The notes under the pieces: generated by a model | Databases searched by the model: none | What the model saw: the letters and a program-made list of their open reading frames with translations, nothing else | What the model was told of the DNA's origin: nothing | Assembly: GCF_000383875.1 (NCBI RefSeq) | Contig: NZ_KB912880.1 | Coordinates: 76,108-140,107 of the forward strand | Source of the DNA: Caldibacillus debilis DSM 16016 | GTDB taxonomy: Bacteria; Bacillota; Bacilli; Bacillales; Caldibacillaceae | DNA: 64,000 nt | Reading direction: 5' to 3' | Part shown: positions 9,648 through 19,646 of the stretch, one piece after another | Layout: each line of letters begins with the position of its first letter | Numbering within the stretch: the stretch's first letter is position 1 | Made by a program: the position numbers and the translations under genes

Positions 9648-10991
9648 ATGCAGATTTTGGCCGCGACCGTTCACTATAAAACGGCGCCCGTCGAGGTCCG
9701 GGAACGCCTGTCCTTCACGGACGAGAAGATGCTGGCGGAAGGAATGGCGGCATTGAAAGAAAAGAAAAGCATTTTGGAAAACGTCATCCTTTCCACCTGC
9801 AACCGGACGGAAGTATATGCCGTTGTCGATCAGATTCATACGGCCAGATATTATATCAAAGAATTTTTGGCGGAGTTTTTCGGGCAGGATTTGGAATCAA
9901 TCGCCCCTTATATCCGTTTCCATGAAAATGAAGAGGCCGTCCGCCACCTGATGAAAGTCACGTGCGGCTTGGATTCGATGGTCCTCGGGGAAACGCAAAT
10001 TTTGGGACAAGTCCGCACCAGCTTTTTCATCGCCCAAAAGGCCGGAGCGACCGGGATCATTTTTAACCGCCTGTTCAAAGACGCCATCACCCTCGCCAAA
10101 AAGGCCCATACCCGGACGGAGATCGGCAAACACGCGGTTTCCGTCAGCTACGCGGCCGTGGAGCTCGGGAAGAAGGTTTTGGGCGGTCTGCAGGAAAAAA
10201 AGGTTCTGGTCATCGGCGCCGGGAAAATGGGCGAATTGACTGTGGAAAATCTCTATAGCAACGGTGCCAAACATATTACCATTGTCAACCGGACTTATGA
10301 AAAGGCGAAGGAATTGGCGGAAAAATTTTCCGGTAAGGCCCGTCCCGCGGAGGAATTGGCGGACTGCCTGACGGATGCGGATATCGTCATCAGCTCCACC
10401 GGTTCCGAAGAATATATACTGACCAAACCGATGATCGAACCGATCGTCAAGGAAAAGGAAGGCCCCCTGTTCATGGTGGATATCGCTGTCCCCCGGGACA
10501 TCGACCCGGAAATCGGCGGATTGCCGTCCGTACATTTATACGATATCGACGACTTGGAAGACGTGGTAAACCAGAATCTGGAGGAACGGAAAAAGGCCGC
10601 CGGAATCATTTCCGGCTGGATTGACGAAGGGACGGAACAATTTTACCAATGGATCCAAACGCTGGGGGTCGTCCCGCTCATTGCCGCCCTCCGGGAGAAG
10701 GCGTTGAAGATCCAGGAGCAGACGATGGAAAGCATCGTACGGAAGATCCCCGATTTGACGGAACGGGAGCGGAAAGTGATCAGCAAACATACGAAAAGCA
10801 TCATCAATCAGATGCTGCGCGACCCGATCCAGCAAATCAAGGAATTGGCGGGGCGTCCGGACGCGGATCAGGCCTTATATTATTTCAGAAAGATTTTCAA
10901 TTTGGAAGACATGACCCCAGGGGAAGACGACGGGGAGCAAACGGAGATGGAGGCAGGCCGGACCAAACAGAAGCAGGCGGTTCAGGGGTGA
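9648..10991 (+). CDS. hemA: Glutamyl-tRNA reductase
   Basis: Catalyses the first committed step of tetrapyrrole synthesis, NADPH-dependent reduction of glutamyl-tRNA to glutamate-1-semialdehyde. The catalytic cysteine is Cys51 in STCNRTE. The region around GLDSMVLGETQILGQ and the nucleotide-binding VLVIGAGKMGE are intact, and the helical dimerisation domain ends the protein. The ATG at 9648 has GGGGTG eight bases upstream; an in-frame TTG two codons earlier is less likely. Length 447 aa is normal. Unlike B. subtilis, no hemX follows. A strong terminator stands 90 bases downstream instead. Confidence 0.97.
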   Translation: MQILAATVHYKTAPVEVRERLSFTDEKMLAEGMAALKEKKSILENVILSTCNRTEVYAVVDQIHTARYYIKEFLAEFFGQDLESIAPYIRFHENEEAVRHLMKVTCGLDSMVLGETQILGQVRTSFFIAQKAGATGIIFNRLFKDAITLAKKAHTRTEIGKHAVSVSYAAVELGKKVLGGLQEKKVLVIGAGKMGELTVENLYSNGAKHITIVNRTYEKAKELAEKFSGKARPAEELADCLTDADIVISSTGSEEYILTKPMIEPIVKEKEGPLFMVDIAVPRDIDPEIGGLPSVHLYDIDDLEDVVNQNLEERKKAAGIISGWIDEGTEQFYQWIQTLGVVPLIAALREKALKIQEQTMESIVRKIPDLTERERKVISKHTKSIINQMLRDPIQQIKELAGRPDADQALYYFRKIFNLEDMTPGEDDGEQTEMEAGRTKQKQAVQG

Positions 10992-11079
10992 CGGCTCCGG
11001 CGCAAAACATCCGGGAAAACCGCCGTTTGCGGGCCGTTTTTCCATGCTGCCGGCAAAAGGGCTTCGTCATGGGGGATTC

Positions 11080-11115
11080 GGGGAAAATGGCCTATCGGGC
11101 CGTTTTCCCCTTTTT
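11080..11115 (+). terminator. Strong terminator separating hemA from hemC
   Basis: GGGGAAAATGGCC at 11080-11092 pairs perfectly with GGCCGTTTTCCCC at 11098-11110 (one G-T pair), followed by five T. It makes hemA effectively monocistronic, in contrast to the single hemAXCDBL operon of B. subtilis. Confidence 0.85.
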
Positions 11116-11170
11116 CCCGTAAACCGGAAGGCCTGCTTTCTTCCGGCCGCCATTTTCCGGGAAATGGAAT

Positions 11171-11198
11171 TTGGCGAAAACGTGATATACTGTATATG
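11171..11198 (+). promoter_or_regulatory. Probable hemC promoter with palindromic operator
   Basis: TTGGCG at 11171-11176 and TATATG at 11193-11198 are 16 bases apart. The perfect palindrome ATATAC-T-GTATAT at 11185-11197 overlaps the -10. This would drive hemCDBL after the upstream terminator. The regulator is unknown. Confidence 0.45.
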
Positions 11199-11217
11199 GC
11201 CGGGTTCCGGCAAGGGC

Positions 11218-11296
11218 GATCGGGATCCGTCATCGCGCCGGCGGTCGCCGGGGCATCGGGATGTCCGGCGAACGGTTGATGATCGGGATCCGTCAT
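11218..11296 (+). repeat. 16-bp direct repeat in the hemC leader
   Basis: GATCGGGATCCGTCAT occurs at 11218-11233 and again, identically, at 11281-11296, exactly 63 bases apart, between the predicted promoter and hemC. The intervening bases are GC-rich and contain GCCGG-type short palindromes. Confidence 0.7.
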
Positions 11297-11381
11297 TAGC
11301 GGCGCCGGATCCGGCTATGGAGAAAAGTCGGTTTTGGGCTTTGCCGCCTACGGCGGCCTGAGGCCCGGACGGGAGGATTCT

Positions 11382-12320
11382 ATGCGAAAAATTATCGTCG
11401 GATCACGAAGAAGCAAGCTGGCATTGGCGCAAACCCGTTGGGTGATCGGCCGGTTAAAGCGGCTCGGCTGCCCATGGGAATTCGAGATTCGGGAGATCGT
11501 CACAAAAGGGGACCAAATTCTAAACGTGACCCTGTCGAAAGTTGGCGGAAAAGGGCTTTTTGTAAAAGAAATCGAGCAGGCCCTTCTCCGGGAAGAGATC
11601 GATATGGCCGTACATAGCATGAAGGATATGCCGGCGGTGCTGCCGGCGGGTTTAACGATCGGTTCGGTGCCGGAAAGGGAGGATCCGAGGGATGTGTTCC
11701 TCGCCAAAGGGGGAATTTCTTTCCGGGAACTTCCGGAAGGGGCGGTGATCGGGACGAGCAGTTTGCGCCGCAAAGCCCAATTGCTCGCCCTTCGCCCGGA
11801 TTTGGACATCCGATGGATCCGGGGAAACATCGATACGAGGCTGAAGAAGCTGAAAACGGAAAATTACGACGGGATCATTCTGGCCGCCGCCGGCCTCTCC
11901 CGGCTCGGTTTTCCCCGGGAGGACATCACGGAATATTTCAACGAGGATGACATGGTCCCCGCCGTCGGGCAAGGCGCCCTGGCCGTGGAATGCCGGGAGG
12001 ATGACAACGGCCTGCTCGAATGGCTTGCGAAACTGACCTGCCGAAGGACGGAAAGGGCGGTCATCGCGGAACGGGAATTTTTGAAACAGGTCGGGGGAAG
12101 CTGCCAAGTTCCCGTCGGGGGGCATGCCAAAACGTCGGAAGACGGCGGCATCCTCTTCACCGCCTTCGTCGCCTCCCCTGACGGCCGGCAGGTTTTCAAA
12201 GAGAGGGTGGCCGGAAAGGATCCGGCATCCGTCGGCAGGGAAGCGGCGGAACGCCTCTTCAATCAGGGGGCGAAACCATTGATTGAAGCATTGGCGCAAG
12301 GGATCGATGAACATGAATGA
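11382..12320 (+). CDS. hemC: Porphobilinogen deaminase (hydroxymethylbilane synthase)
   Basis: Condenses four porphobilinogens into hydroxymethylbilane. The N-terminal motif [12 protein letters not shown] is typical. Cys241 in [10 protein letters not shown] carries the dipyrromethane cofactor. The ATG at 11382 follows GGGAGG, giving 312 aa. The next gene, hemD, overlaps its end, which indicates translational coupling. Confidence 0.97.
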   Translation: MRKIIVGSRRSKLALAQTRWVIGRLKRLGCPWEFEIREIVTKGDQILNVTLSKVGGKGLFVKEIEQALLREEIDMAVHSMKDMPAVLPAGLTIGSVPEREDPRDVFLAKGGISFRELPEGAVIGTSSLRRKAQLLALRPDLDIRWIRGNIDTRLKKLKTENYDGIILAAAGLSRLGFPREDITEYFNEDDMVPAVGQGALAVECREDDNGLLEWLAKLTCRRTERAVIAEREFLKQVGGSCQVPVGGHAKTSEDGGILFTAFVASPDGRQVFKERVAGKDPASVGREAAERLFNQGAKPLIEALAQGIDEHE

Positions 12321-13116
12321 ACGGCCATTGCTGGGGAAAACTTGCCTCATTCCGCGGCAAGGCGGACAGGGAAAGGATTTGGCGGAGAAGATCCGGCGCT
12401 TGGGCGGGGAGCCCCTTTCCATTCCCCTGATCGATTTCAAGGAAGCGGAGCCCTCGGAAGCGGAGCTTGCGCGCCTGAAAGGGGCGAACGGCTACGATTG
12501 GTTTGTTTTTACCAGCAAAAACGGGGTGGATTATTTCTTCCGCCTCTTAAAAAAATACGGCATCCCCTTCCCGGAAGGGAAGAAGGCGGCCGTCGTCGGG
12601 AAAAAAACGAAGGAAGCGGCGGAAAAGCACGGCTGGGAAAGGATCTTTGTCCCGTCGGCATTCACAGGGGAACAGATGGCGAAGGAATTGCCGGAAGCCG
12701 TGAAGAAAAATGAACGGGTACTCATCTGCAAAGGAAATCTGGCGGGGGACGTCATCTTCCGGGCGCTTTCCCGTCGAGGGTTCCGGGCGGACGAAATCGT
12801 CGTTTACGAGACCTTTTTCCCGGAAGAAAGCGGGAAAATGCTGGTGGAAAAGGTAAAAAGCGAAAAATTGGACATTCTTTTGTTCACGTCCCCCTCCACC
12901 GTCGAACATTTCATGTCCGCGGTCAGGAGGGCGGGCCTGGAGAAACGGGTCAAGGACGCTGTCGTCGCGGCGATCGGCCCGGTCACGAAAAAAAAGGCGG
13001 AAGAATACGGGTTTGACGTTAAGGTTTGTCCCTCCGTCCATTCGACGGACGATCTGGTAAAGGAACTGATTGAAACGATTTCCCATCGCGAGGAGGAAAG
13101 CAAATGGAAACGTTAA
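12307..13116 (+). CDS. hemD: Uroporphyrinogen-III synthase
   Basis: Cyclises hydroxymethylbilane with inversion of ring D. The sequence diverges as is usual for this family. The two-lobed pattern, the [13 protein letters not shown] motif in lobe one, [11 protein letters not shown] in lobe two and the late [15 protein letters not shown] stretch identify it, together with its place between hemC and hemB. Start candidates are ATG 12307 and ATG 12313, both preceded by AAGGGATC; either overlaps the hemC stop. Length is about 269 aa. Confidence 0.93.
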   Translation: MNMNERPLLGKTCLIPRQGGQGKDLAEKIRRLGGEPLSIPLIDFKEAEPSEAELARLKGANGYDWFVFTSKNGVDYFFRLLKKYGIPFPEGKKAAVVGKKTKEAAEKHGWERIFVPSAFTGEQMAKELPEAVKKNERVLICKGNLAGDVIFRALSRRGFRADEIVVYETFFPEESGKMLVEKVKSEKLDILLFTSPSTVEHFMSAVRRAGLEKRVKDAVVAAIGPVTKKKAEEYGFDVKVCPSVHSTDDLVKELIETISHREEESKWKR

Positions 13117-14081
13117 ATTTTCGCCGCCACCGCCGGTTAAGGAAGAGCGCCTTTTTACGGGATTTGGTGAGGGAAAATCATCTGTCTGTCGACGATCTCA
13201 TTTACCCTCTGTTTGTCGTGGAAGGAAACAAGGTGCGCAATCCGGTTCCATCGATGCCGGGAATCGAACAGCTTTCTCCGGACAATCTGTTGGATGAGAT
13301 CGGGGAAGCGGCCGCCCTGGGCATTAAAGCCGTCCTGCTCTTCGGGGTTCCCCGGCACAAGGATCCCGTCGGTTCGGCGGCCTACCATCCCCACGGCATC
13401 GTCCAGGAAGCGATCCGGGCGATCAAGGCGGAATACCCGGACCTTCTCGTCATCGCCGACACCTGCCTGTGCGAATATACGGATCACGGCCATTGCGGAG
13501 TGGTGGAAAACGGCGATGTCCTGAACGACGCTTCGTTGGAGCTTCTGGTGAAAACCGCCGTCAGCCAGGCGGAGGCGGGCGCCGACATCATCGCCCCTTC
13601 CAACATGATGGACGGTTTTACCGCCGCCATTCGGAAAGGGCTGGACGATGCCGGCTACGCCTATGTGCCGATCATGTCCTATGCGGTCAAATACGCCTCC
13701 GCATTTTACGGACCGTTCCGGGACGCGGCGGAAAGCGCGCCGAAATTCGGGGACAGGAAAACCTATCAGATGGATCCGGCCAACCGCAGGGAGGCCTTGC
13801 GGGAAGCCCAATCGGACATCGAGGAGGGGGCCGATCTGCTGATCGTCAAACCCGGCATGCCCTATTTGGACATCATCGCCGATATCCGGCAGCATTTCCC
13901 CGTTCCCGTCGTCGCCTACAATGTCAGCGGGGAATACGCGATGGTGAAGGCCGCGGCGCAAAATGGCTGGCTCGATGAAAAAAGCGTCGTCCTCGAGATG
14001 CTCACCGGGATGAAACGGGCCGGGGCCGACCTCATCATTACCTATTTCGCGAAAGATGTGGCCCGGTGGCTGAAAGAATAG
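13104..14081 (+). CDS. hemB: Delta-aminolevulinic acid dehydratase (porphobilinogen synthase)
   Basis: Condenses two 5-aminolevulinates into porphobilinogen. The zinc-type cysteine cluster is present in [14 protein letters not shown]. The Schiff-base lysines are in [13 protein letters not shown] and [11 protein letters not shown]. Length 325 aa is standard. The ATG has GAGGAGG just upstream and overlaps the end of hemD by 13 bases. It belongs to the hemCDBL transcript. Confidence 0.97.
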   Translation: METLNFRRHRRLRKSAFLRDLVRENHLSVDDLIYPLFVVEGNKVRNPVPSMPGIEQLSPDNLLDEIGEAAALGIKAVLLFGVPRHKDPVGSAAYHPHGIVQEAIRAIKAEYPDLLVIADTCLCEYTDHGHCGVVENGDVLNDASLELLVKTAVSQAEAGADIIAPSNMMDGFTAAIRKGLDDAGYAYVPIMSYAVKYASAFYGPFRDAAESAPKFGDRKTYQMDPANRREALREAQSDIEEGADLLIVKPGMPYLDIIADIRQHFPVPVVAYNVSGEYAMVKAAAQNGWLDEKSVVLEMLTGMKRAGADLIITYFAKDVARWLKE

Positions 14082-14364
14082 GGAAAAATTTCATCCTTTG
14101 CGAACCGGTCAAAAAGGGGTCCGTTCAATGACCGTTTGCGAAGGCCATGGCGAAAATCTTCCGGGGATGGCGGGACCAAAAGATACACGAAGGCAAAAGT
14201 TGCGGCGGACCGTTTCCGGAACGTAAAGTACCGGACAAGGATCGAACGGGATCGGGAGTTTTTCCGTTCCGGGGCGATCCCGGAAAAAGGAGGCAAAGGG
14301 CTGAAAAAGCGGCCGGATGCGAAATAACGGGTATGGAACATTGAATGGAAGGTGGGAGATCTTT
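14082..14364. other. Leader between hemB and hemL
   Basis: About 280 bases without a supportable gene. No strong terminator or promoter is visible, so hemL is probably read from the hemC transcript. Confidence 0.4.
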
Positions 14365-15660
14365 TTGCGTACCTTTGACCGATCGAAGGAAGCCTATCAA
14401 AAGGCGTTGACGCTGATGCCGGGGGGCGTAAACAGCCCGGTCCGCGCCTTTAAGGCCGTCGGCATGAACCCGATTTTTATGGAAAGGGGAAAGGGTTCGA
14501 AGATTTACGATATCGACGGCAATGAATATATCGATTATGTCCTGTCCTGGGGCCCCCTTATCCTGGGCCATGCCCACCCGGACGTCGTGGAAGCGCTGAA
14601 AAGGGCAGCGGAGACGGGGACGAGCTTCGGGATGCCGACCTTGATCGAAAACCGCCTGGCCGAACTGGTGAAGGAGCGGGTCCCGTCCATTGAAATCATC
14701 CGCATGGTTTCGTCGGGTACGGAGGCGACGATGAGCGCCCTTCGTCTGGCGAGGGGGTTTACCGGAAGAAACAAGATTTTGAAGTTCGAGGGCTGCTACC
14801 ACGGACACGGGGACGCATTGCTCATCAAGGCCGGTTCCGGCGTGGCCACCCTCGGCCTTCCCGACAGCCCGGGGGTCCCCGAAGGGGTGGCGAAGCATAC
14901 GATTACCGTCCCCTACAACGATTTGGATGCGGTGAAACTCGCCTTTGAAAAATTCGGGGAGGATCTCGCCGCCGTCATCGTGGAGCCGGTGGCCGGCAAC
15001 ATGGGGACCGTGCCCCCGGTCCCGGGATTTTTGGAAGGATTGCGGGAAATCACCAGCCATTACGGCGCCCTCCTGATTTTCGACGAAGTGATGACCGGGT
15101 TCCGGGTGGATTATCATTGCGCCCAAGGATATTTTCACATCGAGCCCGATTTAACCTGCCTCGGGAAAGTCATCGGCGGCGGGCTGCCCGTCGGTGCCTA
15201 CGGCGGAAGGGCGGAGATTATGGAAAAGGTCGCCCCGAGCGGTCCCGTGTATCAGGCCGGCACCTTGTCCGGGAACCCGATGGCCATGACGGCGGGATAC
15301 GAAACGCTGAAGCGGTTGGCGCCGGAGGATTATAAGGAGTTTGAGCGGAAAATCGACCGTTTGGAACAAGGCTTTATCCAAGCCGCGGAAAAATACGGCG
15401 TCCCCCTGACCTTCAACCGGGCCGGCGCCATGTTCGGGTTTTTCTTTACCCGGGAGAAGGTCGTCAATTATGAAACGGCGAAAACCGCCGATTTGGAATT
15501 TTTCGCGAAATTCTATCGGGAAATGACGTCGCAAGGAATCCTCTTGCCCCCGTCCCAATTTGAGGCCCTGTTCCTGTCCAAGGCCCATACGGATGAGGAT
15601 ATCGAACGGACGGTTCAGGCGGCCGAAAGGGCTTTTGCCAAGCTGACGCAAGGGGAATGA
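14365..15660 (+). CDS. hemL: Glutamate-1-semialdehyde 2,1-aminomutase
   Basis: PLP-dependent enzyme that turns glutamate-1-semialdehyde into 5-aminolevulinate, the step after HemA. The PLP lysine is Lys268 in [16 protein letters not shown], and the [18 protein letters not shown] motif binds the phosphate. The TTG at 14365 is chosen: GGTGGGAG lies seven bases upstream and the resulting start [11 protein letters not shown] aligns with B. subtilis HemL. Length is 431 aa. It is the last core gene before the accessory island. Confidence 0.96.
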   Translation: MRTFDRSKEAYQKALTLMPGGVNSPVRAFKAVGMNPIFMERGKGSKIYDIDGNEYIDYVLSWGPLILGHAHPDVVEALKRAAETGTSFGMPTLIENRLAELVKERVPSIEIIRMVSSGTEATMSALRLARGFTGRNKILKFEGCYHGHGDALLIKAGSGVATLGLPDSPGVPEGVAKHTITVPYNDLDAVKLAFEKFGEDLAAVIVEPVAGNMGTVPPVPGFLEGLREITSHYGALLIFDEVMTGFRVDYHCAQGYFHIEPDLTCLGKVIGGGLPVGAYGGRAEIMEKVAPSGPVYQAGTLSGNPMAMTAGYETLKRLAPEDYKEFERKIDRLEQGFIQAAEKYGVPLTFNRAGAMFGFFFTREKVVNYETAKTADLEFFAKFYREMTSQGILLPPSQFEALFLSKAHTDEDIERTVQAAERAFAKLTQGE

Positions 15661-15669
15661 ATCAATGCG

Positions 15670-15793
15670 TGCGGCCGCAGGCTTTTTCGGGGCAATGTCT
15701 TCGCTTCGGCCAAGAACTCGGAATTGTTTCACCCCCTGCGGCCGCAAGTTTTTAGAGTCTGCCTCTTGCCACCGGCCAAAAACGCGGAATGAA
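15670..15793 (+). repeat. Imperfect tandem repeat, about 67-bp unit
   Basis: Two copies begin TGCGGCCGCA at 15670 and 15737. Shared blocks are GCGGCCGCA, TTTTT, CGGCCAA, AAC and CGGAAT in the same order and at the same spacing. It lies immediately after hemL and before the first IS relic. Confidence 0.6.
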
Positions 15794-15943
15794 TGATCGC
15801 AAGCGGCGGCAAACCGCGCGGAAAGCCGCCCGGAACGTTTGACGTTTTTCATGGAGGCGGCCGCCCGCCCTTCGCCCGCCGGGCAGGTGGGAGCAGGAAG
15901 CGCAGGGGCTGTCCGACTTGCCCTGCCCGGCGGAAATGACATT

Positions 15944-16960
15944 TGTCGACAACGATTTAAAATTCCCCATTTTCAACGAAATGAATTTCCCCATTATGAA
16001 CGTTGAATTAAGCAACTGGGCAGGATAAACTCCTGCTTTTTTCTTTTCTCGTAGACGATAAGAATCGCCTTTGATATTAAAGGTAATGGCGTGTTGTAAC
16101 AGGCGATCTAAATGGCTGTCGCCAGTACATCATCACCGAATACCTTCCCCATTCAAGACGGGATTTATTCGATGTAAGAATCATTGAACCCTGTTCATAC
16201 CGTTTCGATACAACGTGAAAAAAACATTGGCCGTTAAATCATCAAAAGGAAAGTAACCGACCTCATCAATAATGGGTACGTTTGGACGACTCCAACGATT
16301 TACTGATCGCTGGAGAGTGCTTTTTCGTTTGCCTTTCGGCATTCGGCCACTAAATCGTCTGCGGTTAAGAATAAAGCGGTATATCCTTGCGTGATGGCTT
16401 CCACCGCAAAGGAAACCGCTAAATGCGCAGGCATATACCTCTTGGTATTGACCATCTACCAAATACTTCCCCACATGGGCCCAGTCCATTTGAGCTTGTT
16501 TGCCCGGTGGTGTTTCATGCCGTAAGGCGGCTTGTTTCTTTGGCTGTTCCCGATAGGGACGAACAAAATCTCTTCATATCGTCATCTTCCCTGTGTATCC
16601 CATGGCCTGTATCTCTTCCAAAAGAACAACACAATTGTTCGTTCCTTCTTTTATTCTTTGAAGCAGATCGTTTTTATAAGGAATCCAGCTCGCTCGTTTT
16701 CTTTTTCTCACTCCCTTTACGCTCTGGAAGCTTGTCCCCCTTTAGATACTTACGGATCGTTTTACGATCAAATCCTGTTTCTTTGGCAATCGCTGTTTGA
16801 GTCTGGGCTTTCTGATCCAACTCTCGAATCATAAAAAAACTCCCCAATCTTCAGCAGCGTTTCTCCACTTCATCTACGATGTTGTTTTGAAACGATTATC
16901 TGTTGTTTTTGGGGAATTTTTATACCGCTATTATTGGGGATTTTATCACAGTTGATTACA
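15944..16960 (-). mobile_element. Internally deleted IS21-family element
   Basis: Both ends are recognisable: TGTCGACAACGATTTAAAAT at 15944 and, on the opposite strand from 16960, TGTAATCAACTGTGATAAAA, followed in each case by CCCC-containing terminal repeats (repeated ATTCCCCA and ATCCCCAATA blocks). This layout is typical of IS21. Between the ends is a decayed istA-istB pair on the minus strand. At 1,017 bp it is about half of a full element. No clear target duplication remains. Confidence 0.8.
16181..16834 (-). pseudogene. IS21 istA/istB transposase remnants
   Basis: Reading leftwards, istA begins near 16830 (MIRELDQKAQTQ, then a helix-turn-helix with TGFDRKTIRKYLKG) and stops early. A later piece, TPPGKQAQMDWAHVGKYL (about 16510-16450), is from the IstA catalytic region. 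It passes by deletion into IstB fragments: EAITQGYTALFLTADDL in one frame and IIDEVGYFPFDDLTANVFF (near 16260-16200) in another. Several frameshifts and at least one internal deletion make it non-functional. Confidence 0.8.
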
Positions 16961-17093
16961 AATAGATTATTGTATACTTATAGTAATAGTATTATTTCCC
17001 AAAAAACTTAGATAAAACATACTGAAAGAATTAGATATAATGATTATTAATATTTATTTATTTTAGAAATAAAAGAGAGGGTGAATAAAAATC

Positions 17094-17636
17094 ATGAATA
17101 ATAAAGAATTAGAAATTGCTAAATCCCTATTTAATTTGCAGCGAATAAGAATTTTACAAGCTGTAAAAGAAAAAGAAAAGACGGTAAAAGAAATTGCCGA
17201 AATTCTGAATGAAAAACCTTCCCGTCTCTATTATCATGTACACCAATTAGAGGATCTTGGATTATTGGAAGTTGTACGTGAAAAGCAAGTAGGAAATCTG
17301 ATTCAAAAATATTATAAATCAGTAGATAAAGACACATTCCCAGATGAGTTTACATTTACGGGTAAAGAGGCTTATGATAATGCTGACTACATAATTTCTC
17401 AACTTTACGCTTTCATCGATGAAGCACTTTCGAAAATTTACACAGATTTAAATAAAAAAGATTATAGAAAAGTTTCATCTGAAGCTAGTATTATAAATGT
17501 ACAATTAACAAAAGATGAATGGAGAGAGGTTAATAAAAAGATTAGAGAAGTTATTTCTACACGAAATAGTGAAGAAAAAGGTGTAAAAGAGTGGAATGTT
17601 AGATATATTATTATGAGTTATTTAGATGATTTATAG
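17094..17636 (+). CDS. HTH transcriptional regulator, ArsR/HTH_20-like
   Basis: Predicted DNA-binding regulator of 180 aa. A winged helix-turn-helix covers about residues 8-75 (RIRILQAVKEKEKTVKEIAE, then PSRLYYHVHQLEDLGLL), typical of ArsR-type regulators that relieve repression of an adjacent exporter. The C-terminal 100 residues are lysine- and glutamate-rich and not recognised. The ATG has GAGAGGGTGA upstream. Codon use is strongly AT-biased, unlike the flanking hem genes, indicating transfer. It converges on the MFS exporter gene, its likely target. An inverted repeat, ATACT and AGTAT at 16974-16992, lies in its upstream region. Confidence 0.85.
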   Translation: MNNKELEIAKSLFNLQRIRILQAVKEKEKTVKEIAEILNEKPSRLYYHVHQLEDLGLLEVVREKQVGNLIQKYYKSVDKDTFPDEFTFTGKEAYDNADYIISQLYAFIDEALSKIYTDLNKKDYRKVSSEASIINVQLTKDEWREVNKKIREVISTRNSEEKGVKEWNVRYIIMSYLDDL

Positions 17637-17650
17637 TTATATAACTCCAT

Positions 17651-17682
17651 AAAAAACTAAGCAGAAATCATATCTGCTTAGT
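17651..17682 (-). terminator. Terminator of the MFS gene
   Basis: ACTAAGCAGA at 17656-17665 and TCTGCTTAGT at 17673-17682 form a perfect 10-bp stem. On the minus strand it is followed by six T. The stem overlaps the stop codon of the MFS gene and may also stop the convergent regulator transcript. Confidence 0.8.
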
Positions 17683-18919
17683 CAGAAAAAAGATGTTTAT
17701 ATTCAAGTGCATCCGTTATAGGCAAATTTCTTAATGTAGGGATTAATAACCAATATATAGAAACGAATACCATGGCAATACTGCCAAAAATAAAGATAAT
17801 CCAACTGCCAATAAAAGGAGCCATTGTCCCTCCGGTTAAAGATCCTAATGGTGCAGCAATCGATGTTGCCCCCACAATAAAAGAGAAAACCCTTCCTAGT
17901 AAATCACTAGGTACATTTTTCTGCAGAGAAGATAGGAACAAGACATTTGTTATTCCTATTGCTATATAACTTCCTCCAAACAAAATAACAGAAAGTGAAT
18001 GAATATTGGTAATCCCTGCCAAAAACCAGCTTAATCCTGAACAGAAAAATCCGATAATGGTTACCTTACCTAAAGGAAATTGACTAAAAAACGAACTAAT
18101 TGTAGACCCCATCAATAACCCAAAAGACATTGCCGCCAAATACCATCCATAAATATCACTTCCCCCACGATTAACAGCGTATTCCGGTAATATGGCTGAT
18201 ACAGCCCCGATGATAAAATTTGCTAAAATTGAAGCTAACAAAAATTTGGGGATCAATGAACCTTTTATAAACTGGTATCCTTTTTTCAAATCCGCTTTAT
18301 AGTTTTCCCACTTATCTTTTAAAGAAAAGTCCCTTTCAAAATCCTTCTCTTCTAAATCTGTTTTCGGTATTTTTATGTAAAAAAACAAAAGCATGGCTAT
18401 AAAAAATGTTACTGAACCTAACATATAAACAAACACAGTTCCAATAAGTGCAATAATCGTTCCTGATATTCCTAATAAAATAACATCGAGTAGTTGATAG
18501 GTTGCATTCATTATTGAATTAGCTTCTGTTAAATATTTTTCTTCGACAATCGTCGGCAATATGGCTGCATGTGTCGGATAGACAAATTGCTGAATGATAG
18601 ATGCAATCGGATTAATAATCAGGACGAGCCAAACAGAAAGTACTCCCAAAAAGTGTGCAAGAGGAATTACTAGTAACAATATCGCTTGAATCATTTGCGT
18701 GTAAATAAGTATGGACTTGTATCTTTCTTGCTTAATCAACGGACCAATGAAAAATTGGAGGATTAATGGCGCCATCGTTAAAAAGCCGCCCAAACCAGTA
18801 TAGAAACTATTTTGCGTTAAATCATAAATCAACCACATCGATGCGACTGCATATAAACTATCCCCTATATTCGTAAAAATTCTTCCGGAAACCAAGAATG
18901 CGAAATTTTTATTCCACAC
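17678..18919 (-). CDS. MFS efflux transporter
   Basis: Twelve-helix major facilitator permease of 413 aa, probably a drug or metabolite exporter. The N-terminus FAFLVSGRIFTNIGDSLYAV has the helix-1 pattern of the macrolide-efflux-like MFS group. The helix 2-3 region and a cytosolic central loop rich in charged residues (about 185-215) follow. It starts at a GTG preceded by AAGGAGGG. The gene is AT-rich. Its own promoter lies on the minus strand at 18946-18974. The substrate cannot be told from sequence. The convergent HTH gene is a plausible regulator. Confidence 0.88.
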   Translation of the reverse strand: MWNKNFAFLVSGRIFTNIGDSLYAVASMWLIYDLTQNSFYTGLGGFLTMAPLILQFFIGPLIKQERYKSILIYTQMIQAILLLVIPLAHFLGVLSVWLVLIINPIASIIQQFVYPTHAAILPTIVEEKYLTEANSIMNATYQLLDVILLGISGTIIALIGTVFVYMLGSVTFFIAMLLFFYIKIPKTDLEEKDFERDFSLKDKWENYKADLKKGYQFIKGSLIPKFLLASILANFIIGAVSAILPEYAVNRGGSDIYGWYLAAMSFGLLMGSTISSFFSQFPLGKVTIIGFFCSGLSWFLAGITNIHSLSVILFGGSYIAIGITNVLFLSSLQKNVPSDLLGRVFSFIVGATSIAAPLGSLTGGTMAPFIGSWIIFIFGSIAMVFVSIYWLLIPTLRNLPITDALEYKHLFSD

Positions 18920-18945
18920 ACTATCCCTCCTTAATCACTAAAAAT

Positions 18946-18974
18946 ATTTTAACGAAAAACAAATTTTATTACAA
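18946..18974 (-). promoter_or_regulatory. Sigma-A promoter of the MFS gene
   Basis: On the minus strand, TTGTAA (18974-18969) and TAAAAT (18951-18946) are separated by 17 bases, about 27 bases before the start codon. Confidence 0.65.
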
Positions 18975-18984
18975 TGGATTGATT

Positions 18985-19314
18985 GACACTATTCAAACTT
19001 GTGTTTATTATTGACAAATACAGAAAATTCGTTTTTGAAGATAGGGCTTAAATGGATCCAATTTGCTTTTTTTTGTTTTCGCTTGGATTTGGAAGGGGGA
19101 TTGGGGGAGTGAATATATTTTCGGACGGTTTTCCGACCGATCCCCAATTCCCTCGCGATATCGGAAACTAATTCCCCTTTCATACATCTCTTTGATCATG
19201 AAAAATTCCCCTCTCGTAATCAAAAACCTAGCCCCTCTCATTTACACTATGGTTCTATTGTAAGTGGGGAATTTTATTCCGGCTATATTGGGGATTTTAT
19301 CACCGGCTTGAACA
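18985..19314 (-). mobile_element. Left-end remnant of a second IS21-family element
   Basis: Only one end survives. It carries ATTTTATCACCGGCTTGAACA at 19294-19314 and the CCCC-containing internal repeats seen in the first IS21 relic, plus the first part of istA on the minus strand. The istA remnant starts with ATG at 19199 (MIKEMYERGIS), shifts frame, then reads SDIARELGIGRKTVRKYI, the IstA helix-turn-helix. Everything beyond about 18985 is lost, which places the break directly beside the MFS promoter. Confidence 0.75.
18989..19199 (-). pseudogene. istA N-terminal fragment
   Basis: A frameshifted N-terminal fragment of an IS21 transposase. The helix-turn-helix ARELGIGRKTVRKYIHSPN is intact; the catalytic domain is missing. 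Confidence 0.7.
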
Positions 19315-19317
19315 AAC

Positions 19318-19646
<329 letters not shown>

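Noticed and set aside
11218-11296. Two-repeat CRISPR-like unit in the hemC leader
   Set aside because: Only two copies, no further repeats or cas genes, and the spacer is ordinary leader sequence.
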